Shown: in pieces, positions 15,625 through 23,097 of the stretch | Position numbering within the stretch: the stretch's first letter is position 1 | Layout of the letters: each line of letters opens with the position of its first letter | Origin: an uncultured Acidobacteriota bacterium | GTDB taxonomy: Bacteria > Acidobacteriota > Terriglobia > Bryobacterales > Bryobacteraceae | Assembly: GCA_902826685.1 (NCBI GenBank) | Contig: CADEFT010000008.1 | Span: forward strand, 62,001 to 126,000 | Direction: 5' to 3' | Length of the DNA stretch: 64,000 nt | Notes under the pieces: model-generated | What the model saw: the letters and a program-made list of their open reading frames with translations, nothing else | What the model was told of the DNA's origin: nothing | Databases searched by the model: none | Program-made: the position numbers and the translations under genes

Positions 15625-18600
15625 ATGAACGTGAATGTGGACCCGGTACAGGTCGCCGGCCTGCTGCGTGAGGTGGAAGGCCACCTCACCATGCTCGCCG
15701 AGCGGTTGAGAGCCTGCCGCGACAATCCGGACGAAAAGACGCCGTTTGAAGAAGCCTGGCACCAGTTGCAGCTCATCAAGGAGGCGGGCGTGGCGCTTGG
15801 TCTGCCGGCCATGTGCCAGGTGGCCGAGTACCCCTCCGGCATCATCGAGCAGCTGCTGTCGGGCGATGCGGTGTGGAGCGACGATGTAGCCGACACGCTC
15901 TCCGCCGCGCCCCGCCGTGTCGCCGATGCGCTGCGGCAGGCCGTTCAGCGCGGTTTGCTCGATCCGCCGCCCGCTCCGCCCGCGGCGCCCGAGCCCGCCC
16001 CGCGCATGGCCTCCCCTTCGCCGGAACCGCTTCTCGAAGCGTCGGAGGCGCTCAACGCGATCGCCGCCGCGCAACCCAGCACCGAGTGGCAGACGCTCGA
16101 TACGCCCATGGCCGACGACGACCTGTGGGCCGCCTTCAGCGAAGAGGCCGCCGAGCATTTCGTTGCGCTCGACGCCGCCTTCGATGTACTGGAAAACGGG
16201 ATCGAGGAATCGGCCCTCAAAACCGTCCGCCGCAGCGTTCACCAATTGAAAGGGGCCGCCGGCGTGCTCGGCATGCGCGGCACCAGTAATCTCAACGCCG
16301 CCATGCAGCGCGCCCTCGATGCGATCTTCGAGGAACGGGGCACGTTCTCGCCCGGCCTGCTGCCGCTGCTCAAAGCCACCGTCGGACTGGTGCGCGAATC
16401 GGTGGAGAACAAAGGTTCCGGTCCCGGCCTGAAGGATCACGCCGAACGGATGCTGGCGGTTTTCCGCGACCTCGAAAGGACCGCTCCCCCGCCGCCGGCT
16501 CCGGCCGAAAACTCAAAGCACGGCGAAGAGACCCTCTACGATATTCCCGACTCCGATACCGAGCTCTGGGAAGCCTTCTCGCAGGAAGCCGAGGAGCATC
16601 TGGTCAACATCAGCGAACTGCTGCGCAAGGTCGAAGCCGGCACTCCGGAACCGGAAGTCGTGCAGTCCATGCGCCGCAGCGTGCACACGCTGAAGGGCGC
16701 CTGCGGAGTGGTGGGCCTGCGCCTGACCTCGAGCGTGGCGCACCGCATGGAAGATCTGCTCGATGCGCTCTATGACAAGCGCCGCGCCTATACGCCCGAG
16801 ATCGCGCCGCTGCTGTTTACCACCTTCGACCTGTTGACCGACGGCATCGGCGCCCGCGGACTTACCGACGAGGCGCGTCCCCGCGTGGCCGAAGTCTACG
16901 TGCGCTACGAAGACGCGCTGGCCACGGCTCTGCCGCAAACCGATCCTTCGGTGCCCGAGGAAGCCGAACCGGAACCCATCGAGGCCGTGTCCGCCTCGGC
17001 GCCGAAAGCCGCCGCCGCCGCCCCCGCCGAGATCAGCTTCGGCAGCGGCAAGAGCAATCAATACGTCCGCGCCCCGCTTGAAAAAGTCGATGAACTGGTG
17101 CGGCTGGTCAGTGAACTGGTCATTCACCGGTCGCGGTTTGAGCAGCATCTTTCCGCCTACGTCCATGAAATCGGCGAACTGCAGTTGAGTACCGAACGCC
17201 TGTCGCGCATCTCCCGGCGTTTGCAGTCGGACTACGAAGCGGCCGCGCTGCTCGAAGCCAATCGCCAGGTCGCGTTTGCCGGAGCCGGAACGGCCCGCAG
17301 TTGGACCGTCGGCGGCTCCTCGCACGACTTCGACGCGCTGGAATTCGACCGCTACACCGAATTCCATCTGCTATCGCGCGAACTGGCCGAAACCACCGGC
17401 GACGTCGGCAACGCCGGATCGCGTCTCAACGATCTGGTGGCCGATTTCGACGCCTACCTCAATCGCCTGGGGACGCTTACCGGCGATGTCGAAGACCGCC
17501 TCATGCGGCTGCGCATGTTGCCGCTCAAGACCATCTCCACCCGCCTGCACCGCACCGTGCGCGTCACCGCCGAAAGGCGCAACCGCAATGTGAACTTCGT
17601 CATCGACGGCGAATCGGTGGAACTCGATAAGACGGTGCTTGAGGAGATGGCCGGGCCGCTCGATCACATTCTGCGCAACGGCGTCGACCACGGTATCGAA
17701 ACGCCCAATGAGCGCAGGGCCGCCGGCAAGGCGCCTTCGGGCACCATCACGCTCAAAGCCGGTTACGAAGGCACCCAGATCGCTCTTTACATTCGCGACG
17801 ACGGCCGCGGGCTCGACCAGGCGCGGCTGCGCGAAAAGGCCGTTCGCATGGGGCTCGCTCCCGAACAGGAAGCCGCCAACTGGAGCGACGCCGAGCTTTA
17901 CAACCTGATCTTCCTCCCCGGCTTTTCCACCGCCAAGGAAATCAGCGAAGTCTCCGGCCGCGGCGTCGGTCTCGACGTCGTGCGCGACACTGTCGGCAAA
18001 ATGAAGGGTACGCTCTCGGTGTCGAGCGAGCGCGGACGCGGCACCACCTTCACCATCCGCCTGCCTATGACCATGGCGCTCACCCGCGTCGTGCTGGTCA
18101 AAGCCGGCCAGGATACCTTCGCCATTCCGCTGACCTCGATCGGGCAGATTCTCCGCGTCGAACCGGAACAGCTCGAACGAGTGGGCCGCAAACCGGTGCT
18201 GAGGCTCGCGGGCAAGATCGTCCCCACCATGCACCTGACCGAATTCGTCGGCCAGCCCCTGCCTTCCGACGTCGGCCTGACTCGCCTCAAGGCGGTCATC
18301 CTCAACGTGGGCGATCAGCGGTTGGCGCTCATGGTCGATCAGGTGCTCGAAGCCCGCGAAGTGGTCGTCAAATCGCTTGGCACCATGCTCGGAAGAGTAC
18401 ACGGCGTGACCGGCGCCACCCTCATGGGCGATGGCAGCGTCGTGCTCATTCTCAACCCCAACGACATGCTGCATCAGCAGCTCACCATGGCGCCGCAAAT
18501 CCGCCTGCGGTCGATCTCGCAAGCCGAGCAGCAGAATCGCGACGTGCTCGAAGTGCTGATCGTCGACGATTCGCCCAGCGTGCGCCGCGTGCTCACCAAT

Positions 18601-18939
18601 CTGATCCGCGCCACCGGCTGGACGCCGCACGCCGCCAAGGACGGGCTCGATGCGCTCGAAATGATTCACGCCGCCTCGATCCGTCCCGACGTGGTCATCC
18701 TCGACGTGGAAATGCCGCGCATGGATGGATACGAATTCACCCAGGCGCTGCGCAACATGCAACAGCATCGCCATACGCCGGTGGTTATGCTCACCTCGCG
18801 CGCCGGCGAGAAGCATCGCAAAAAAGCGTTCGAAGTCGGCGCCACCGATTATATGGTCAAGCCCTATCAGGACGATGAGCTGTTAGGGACCCTGCGGCGC
18901 GTGGTGGAGAAAGCGCGGCAGGCTGAGGTAGTGCAATGA
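15625..18939 (+). CDS. Hybrid chemosensory histidine kinase CheA with multiple HPt domains and receiver (PilL/ChpA-like)
   Basis: An 1104-residue cytoplasmic kinase. There is an N-terminal degenerate HPt-like bundle (H46 in AWHQLQLIKEAG), then two good HPt domains with H206 (RRSVHQLKGAAG) and H354 (RRSVHTLKGACG). The dimerisation segment, the HATPase (ILRNGVDHGIETPNE, then DDGRGLD and GRGVGLDVV), a CheW-like domain and a C-terminal receiver (LIVDDSPS, VVILDVEMP, MVKPY) follow. This is the architecture of ChpA/PilL kinases for type IV pili rather than of flagellar CheA. It should phosphorylate the receivers encoded upstream. The stop overlaps the next gene's ATG by 4 bp. Confidence 0.95.
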   Translation: MNVNVDPVQVAGLLREVEGHLTMLAERLRACRDNPDEKTPFEEAWHQLQLIKEAGVALGLPAMCQVAEYPSGIIEQLLSGDAVWSDDVADTLSAAPRRVADALRQAVQRGLLDPPPAPPAAPEPAPRMASPSPEPLLEASEALNAIAAAQPSTEWQTLDTPMADDDLWAAFSEEAAEHFVALDAAFDVLENGIEESALKTVRRSVHQLKGAAGVLGMRGTSNLNAAMQRALDAIFEERGTFSPGLLPLLKATVGLVRESVENKGSGPGLKDHAERMLAVFRDLERTAPPPPAPAENSKHGEETLYDIPDSDTELWEAFSQEAEEHLVNISELLRKVEAGTPEPEVVQSMRRSVHTLKGACGVVGLRLTSSVAHRMEDLLDALYDKRRAYTPEIAPLLFTTFDLLTDGIGARGLTDEARPRVAEVYVRYEDALATALPQTDPSVPEEAEPEPIEAVSASAPKAAAAAPAEISFGSGKSNQYVRAPLEKVDELVRLVSELVIHRSRFEQHLSAYVHEIGELQLSTERLSRISRRLQSDYEAAALLEANRQVAFAGAGTARSWTVGGSSHDFDALEFDRYTEFHLLSRELAETTGDVGNAGSRLNDLVADFDAYLNRLGTLTGDVEDRLMRLRMLPLKTISTRLHRTVRVTAERRNRNVNFVIDGESVELDKTVLEEMAGPLDHILRNGVDHGIETPNERRAAGKAPSGTITLKAGYEGTQIALYIRDDGRGLDQARLREKAVRMGLAPEQEAANWSDAELYNLIFLPGFSTAKEISEVSGRGVGLDVVRDTVGKMKGTLSVSSERGRGTTFTIRLPMTMALTRVVLVKAGQDTFAIPLTSIGQILRVEPEQLERVGRKPVLRLAGKIVPTMHLTEFVGQPLPSDVGLTRLKAVILNVGDQRLALMVDQVLEAREVVVKSLGTMLGRVHGVTGATLMGDGSVVLILNPNDMLHQQLTMAPQIRLRSISQAEQQNRDVLEVLIVDDSPSVRRVLTNLIRATGWTPHAAKDGLDALEMIHAASIRPDVVILDVEMPRMDGYEFTQALRNMQQHRHTPVVMLTSRAGEKHRKKAFEVGATDYMVKPYQDDELLGTLRRVVEKARQAEVVQ

Positions 18940-20009
18940 AACAGCAATCGCCGGTGCGGGCAGCCGGATCGCCCGCCGCGCCGGCCTCGTCGCGCAAACT
19001 CGTGCGCTGCTCAGCCGGCGCGGCGACCTACTGCATCGACAACGAATGGCTCGACAGCATTCACGTCATCGAAAATCTCTACCCGCGCAAGGGCGGCGAC
19101 GGTTCCATCGGCTGGATCCGCCGGTTCGACGAAAAGGTGCCCGTCTACCGCCTCACCGACCAACTGGATAAGCCGGCACGCCCGGTCCCCGGCCCCGGCG
19201 TCATCATGGTCATCGAAAAGAATCAGCGGGCCTGGGCGCTGCTGGTGGACAAGGTGTCGGCGGCTTCGGAAGTGCCGGCCGAGCGTGTCTTCAACATGCC
19301 CGCCGTCATGGGAGATTCCATCGCCGCCCGGTTTCCATGGGTGGTGGTCGATAGCGGCGAGTTGATGCTCTACCTCGCGCCGGATCACGTCGTTCCCGCC
19401 GAAGTCTCGGGCTTCATGCCAGAGCGGCGCCGGGCTCACGTGCCCGCCACCATCGCCAGGCCGCACGCCGTACCGGCGGCTCCGGCGCCAAAGACATCCG
19501 CGCCCGCGGCGCAGGCGGCGCGCAGTTCCGCCCGCCAGATCGTCACCTTCTCCCTCGCCCATGAGTCGCGTCTCGCTTACCCGATTCGCTTCGCCGTCAG
19601 CGCCGGCCAGGCGCTGGAAATCATCGGCGAACTCCCCATGATCCAGGTCCCCGATTCACCGCCCTTCGTGCAATCGCTCGCCAGTTGGCGCTCGCTTCCC
19701 GTCCCGGTGATGGATCTCGGCCTGTGGCTCGGTCTGCCGCCCGCCCCCTACCGGCCCGGATCCCGTATCCTGGTCTGCCGGTCGACGCAGGCGGTGGCGA
19801 AGGGCGAGAACGGGCTGATTGCGATCGCCGGCGTCGAAGACATCCGCAAGCTCGACCTGCCCATTCCCTGCACGCCCTGGCCGGACGGCGTTACCTGGAA
19901 TGCCTCGCTCGCCCTCGGCGTCTATCTGGCCGAGCGCGGCATGCTCGTCGTGCCCGATATCGACGCCGTGTTCCGCTTCCAGCAAACCTCCGGCTCCTAC
20001 ACGATGTGA
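18936..20009 (+). CDS. Double CheW-like domain protein
   Basis: A 357-residue protein that appears to contain two CheW-like folds, about residues 20-150 (CSAGAATYCIDNEW ... VPVYRL ... WALLVDKVSAASEV) and 210-350 (IVTFSLAHESRLAYPI ... LPVPVMDLG), joined by a Pro/Ala linker. It is the last gene of the chemosensory operon and is coupled by ATGA to the CheA gene. It may be an extra scaffold in the array, comparable to ChpC- or CheV-like adaptors but without a receiver. The domain call is from sequence pattern only and is weaker for the second half. Confidence 0.75.
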   Translation: MKQQSPVRAAGSPAAPASSRKLVRCSAGAATYCIDNEWLDSIHVIENLYPRKGGDGSIGWIRRFDEKVPVYRLTDQLDKPARPVPGPGVIMVIEKNQRAWALLVDKVSAASEVPAERVFNMPAVMGDSIAARFPWVVVDSGELMLYLAPDHVVPAEVSGFMPERRRAHVPATIARPHAVPAAPAPKTSAPAAQAARSSARQIVTFSLAHESRLAYPIRFAVSAGQALEIIGELPMIQVPDSPPFVQSLASWRSLPVPVMDLGLWLGLPPAPYRPGSRILVCRSTQAVAKGENGLIAIAGVEDIRKLDLPIPCTPWPDGVTWNASLALGVYLAERGMLVVPDIDAVFRFQQTSGSYTM

Positions 20010-20010
20010 T

Positions 20011-21114
20011 CTACTTCTTCGGAGCGAAGTAGGCCACGAATCCCAGCGTTACCGTCGACATCGCCTTGGCGTTGGCCAGTTCGTTGCCGCGATCGAAGAA
20101 CGCACGGTCCGACCAATCCCGCCGGTACTCCAGCCGCGAAAGGAAGTTGTCGTTGAATTTGTATTCAAACGTCATCGTGACTTCCTTCAACGCCTGCGCC
20201 GTTCCCGTGATAAACCCCTTGTTGTCTTTGTAGTACTCCACGCGCGGGCTGAACGCCACCTTCTTCGACAGCCAATAGCGCTGCGCAAACGAAACACCCC
20301 AGAAGCTGTTGCCCGAGCCACCCGGCACCTTGTCCACGCCATAGTCGAAGTTCAGGTACATGTTGGCGCGTTCGGACGGGTTCAGGTTCAGCACCGTGTC
20401 CCAGAAGTGCCGGTATCCCTTGTTCGTTCCCGTCTTCTCCGGTCCCACGTAGTAGGTGTTCGACCAGGCCACTTTCTTGCCCGTCATGACCGACGTCAAC
20501 CCGAACGTCTTGCCCGAGTTGTTGTCTTCCACGTTGTTCCAACCGTTGATCACCTGGAAACCGCCCGTCCACCACTTGGTGATCGGCTTCGCCGTGCGGA
20601 TGCCGAAGTGGTAGTAAGGGCCGTTGGCGTAGAGGAACGCCCGCGAGTAACTCCAGGTCAGGTTGTTTTCGGTGAGCTCGGCGCCCGCCGAGGTGTAGAA
20701 CTTTCCAATATCCACCGTCAGGCCGCCGGTATTGGGCGGAGCCAGGCTAATATAAGCCTGCGGAATATTGCGCATGATGGCCGGTGCATCCTTCGGTTCG
20801 CTGACGTGAAAGATATCCCAGGCGCGGCCGAAGCCGAGGTCCAGCCGGAATCCGATCGGATCGGCGGCATGCTGCATCTCGAGTTTGGCCATGTTCAGGC
20901 TGAACATGTTGGCCCGGGCGTCGAAGTTGCGCAGGTTATTCACCCGCGAGGCCGGATGATTGAATGCCAGCGAGTAGTAGACGTCCACAAGTCCACTGAA
21001 CTCCACCGGACCGAGCGCGTACTGCGGCGCCGGCTTCGGATCGGGAGCCGGTGTTTGCGCGAAAGCGAGACAGGTGCCCAAAGCGACGCTCTTCAAAATT
21101 TTGGTGATTAGCAT
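20011..21114 (-). CDS. Outer-membrane beta-barrel porin (OmpL-like, bbp2 type)
   Basis: A 367-residue outer-membrane protein with a signal peptide (LITKILKSVALGTCLAFA) and alternating aromatic/hydrophilic strands through to a C-terminal aromatic residue (GFVAYFAPKK). The pattern matches the bbp2/OmpL-like barrel family: a GPVEFSGLVDVYYS first strand, NNLRNFD, and KLEMQHAADPIGFRLDLGFG. ATG 21114 is chosen because it starts the signal peptide; an earlier in-frame start adds 13 polar residues. It is divergent from amt, with 222 bp between, so it may serve small-solute entry linked to nitrogen supply. That link is an inference from position. Confidence 0.82.
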   Translation of the reverse strand: MLITKILKSVALGTCLAFAQTPAPDPKPAPQYALGPVEFSGLVDVYYSLAFNHPASRVNNLRNFDARANMFSLNMAKLEMQHAADPIGFRLDLGFGRAWDIFHVSEPKDAPAIMRNIPQAYISLAPPNTGGLTVDIGKFYTSAGAELTENNLTWSYSRAFLYANGPYYHFGIRTAKPITKWWTGGFQVINGWNNVEDNNSGKTFGLTSVMTGKKVAWSNTYYVGPEKTGTNKGYRHFWDTVLNLNPSERANMYLNFDYGVDKVPGGSGNSFWGVSFAQRYWLSKKVAFSPRVEYYKDNKGFITGTAQALKEVTMTFEYKFNDNFLSRLEYRRDWSDRAFFDRGNELANAKAMSTVTLGFVAYFAPKK

Positions 21115-21193
21115 TGTTGACAAGAATACGAGCACTTCTATCCGCGCGGCCAATAAAAAATTTCAATCCACTCAATCACAAACAGCCCCACAA

Positions 21194-21210
21194 GGCGGCA
21201 AGAGGCCGCC
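21194..21210. promoter_or_regulatory. Small hairpin in the porin/amt intergenic region
   Basis: GGCGGC (21194-21199) and GCCGCC (21205-21210) can form a 6-bp stem with an AAGAG loop in the middle of the 222-bp divergent region that must hold both promoters. The flanks are AT-rich for this genome. I found no convincing sigma-54 or NtrC site. The function is unknown. Confidence 0.3.
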
Positions 21211-21336
21211 ATTGCCAGCCCGCCGGACGACGATAAAAAAATGTAATCAACTCCATAGAAACGTTTGAGTTGTTCTTGCGCTCGGCAGCGCGGGAAGATA
21301 AGCATGGTTGCTGCCACGCACCCGAGGTCTCTTGAA

Positions 21337-22740
21337 ATGAAAACTCTCCTCAAAGCCCTTTCGACCGCGAGCCCACTGCTGCTTGCACCCTGCGTTCTGG
21401 CGCAGGCACAGACGGCCGCCCCCGTTACACCGGAAAAGATCGCCGCCCTTGAAGCCGCCGTCCAGGCGGCGCAATCGGCGGGCGACAACGCCTGGATGCT
21501 AACCTCTTCGGCGCTGGTGCTGATGATGACCGCTCCCGGTCTGGCGCTGTTCTACGGCGGCCTGGTGCGGAAGAAAAACATCCTCGGCACCATGATGCAA
21601 AGCTTCATGATGATGGCGCTGGTCACCGTGCTTTGGGCGATCTTCGGCTATAGCCTGGCGTTTGGAGAAGGCAGCGCGTTCATGGGCGACCTGCGTTATC
21701 TGTTTCTGGCCGGCGTCGGCGCCGCGCCGAATTCCGACTATGCGGCCACCATTCCCCACCAGACTTTCATGGTCTTTCAGTTGATGTTCGCCATCATCAC
21801 GCCGGCCCTGATCACCGGCGCTTTCGCCGAACGCATGAAGTTCTCCGCCATGCTGGCCTTTATGACCTTGTGGCTGATTCTAGTCTATCTTCCGATGGCG
21901 CACATGGTGTGGGGCAAGGGCGGCATGCTGAACGCGTTCCTCGGCGGCTCCGTCCCCTGTTTCGATTTCGCCGGCGGTACGGTGGTCCACATCACCTCGG
22001 GCGTCTCCGCCCTTGTATGTGCCCTCTATATGGGCAAGCGCAAGGGATACGGTTCGGAGCCCATGAAGCCCCACAGCCTGGTGCTCAGTTTCATCGGCGC
22101 CGCTCTGCTGTGGGTCGGCTGGTTCGGCTTCAACGCCGGCAGCGCCCTTGGCGCTTCGAGTCTCGCCACTTCGGCGTTCGTCGCCACGCACTTCGGTGCG
22201 GCCGCGGCGGCCATCGGCTGGCTCGTCGCGGAATGGATGCACAACGGCAAGCCCAGCGTGCTCGGTGGCATTTCCGGCGCCGTGGCCGGTCTGGTGGCCA
22301 TCACCCCCGGCTCCGGTTTCGTGAAACCGATGCCGGCCCTCCTTATCGGACTCGCGGCGGGTCTGGTGTGCTACTTCATGGTGGCGATTCTCAAGGGCAA
22401 GCTCGGCTACGACGATTCCCTCGATGCTTTCGGTGTGCACGGCGCGGGCGGTACCCTCGGTGCGATTCTCACCGGCGTCTTTGCGACCAACGAAGTCAAC
22501 AACGCCCTCAAGGATTCCGCCGGCAACGCCCAGGCCCTCGGCCTGGTGGATGGCAACGGCGGCCAGGTGATCAATCAGATCATCGGTTCGGCCATCGCCT
22601 GGGGACTGGCTATCGTCGGTACGCTGATTATCCTCAAGATATGCGACATGGCCTTTGGGCTGCGAGTCACGAGCGAGGAAGAGATCACCGGCCTCGACCT
22701 CAGCATGCACGGCGAAGAAGCGTATAACCTGGAATCGTAG
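21337..22740 (+). CDS. amt: Ammonium transporter Amt
   Basis: A 467-residue inner-membrane ammonium channel with a cleaved signal peptide and about 11 membrane segments. The typical blocks are present: TAPGLALFYGGLVR near the first segment, then FDFAGGTVVHITSG and the late FGVHGAGGTLGAILTG with the pore histidine. The start at ATG 21337 has GAGG about 9 nt upstream; an earlier ATG at 21304 would place 11 polar residues before the signal peptide. It is followed by a PII gene 18 bp away and then glnD, a classical Amt-PII arrangement in which PII plugs the channel under nitrogen excess. Confidence 0.96.
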   Translation: MKTLLKALSTASPLLLAPCVLAQAQTAAPVTPEKIAALEAAVQAAQSAGDNAWMLTSSALVLMMTAPGLALFYGGLVRKKNILGTMMQSFMMMALVTVLWAIFGYSLAFGEGSAFMGDLRYLFLAGVGAAPNSDYAATIPHQTFMVFQLMFAIITPALITGAFAERMKFSAMLAFMTLWLILVYLPMAHMVWGKGGMLNAFLGGSVPCFDFAGGTVVHITSGVSALVCALYMGKRKGYGSEPMKPHSLVLSFIGAALLWVGWFGFNAGSALGASSLATSAFVATHFGAAAAAIGWLVAEWMHNGKPSVLGGISGAVAGLVAITPGSGFVKPMPALLIGLAAGLVCYFMVAILKGKLGYDDSLDAFGVHGAGGTLGAILTGVFATNEVNNALKDSAGNAQALGLVDGNGGQVINQIIGSAIAWGLAIVGTLIILKICDMAFGLRVTSEEEITGLDLSMHGEEAYNLES

Positions 22741-22758
22741 GCCCGAAGGGAACCCCAT

Positions 22759-23097
22759 ATGAAAAAAATTGAAGCGATCATTCAGCCTTTCAAACTGGAA
22801 GAAGTCAAGGAAGCCCTGAAGGCAATCGGCGTCGATGGCATGACCATCACCGAAGTCCGCGGGCACGGCCGGCAGAAAGGTCACAAGGAGATCTACCGCG
22901 GTCAGGAGTATACCGTCGACCTGCTTCCGAAAGTCAAGGTGGAGATGGTTGTGCCGGCCGCCCGTCTCGACGAGACGTTAAAGGCCGTCAGCACCGCCGC
23001 CAGAACCGGCAAAATAGGAGATGGAAAGATCTTCGTTTATGAAGTCGCCCAAGCCATCCGGATCAGGAACGACGACCGCGGTGAATCCGCCCTATAG
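22759..23097 (+). CDS. glnK: Nitrogen regulatory protein PII (GlnK/GlnB)
   Basis: A 112-residue signalling protein with the T-loop uridylylation tyrosine Y51 in GQEYTVD, the preceding GHGRQKGHKEIYRG block and the C-terminal GKIGDGKIFV signature. It binds ATP/ADP and 2-oxoglutarate and controls Amt and other nitrogen enzymes. Being next to amt suggests GlnK; the glnB name would also be acceptable. It is downstream of amt by 18 bp and overlaps the start of glnD, the enzyme that should modify it. Confidence 0.96.
   Translation: MKKIEAIIQPFKLEEVKEALKAIGVDGMTITEVRGHGRQKGHKEIYRGQEYTVDLLPKVKVEMVVPAARLDETLKAVSTAARTGKIGDGKIFVYEVAQAIRIRNDDRGESAL

Noticed and set aside
21115..21336. Sigma-54 promoter or NtrC site before amt
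   Set aside because: No GG-N10-GC pair with the right flanks was found on either strand; near matches had 9-bp spacing.
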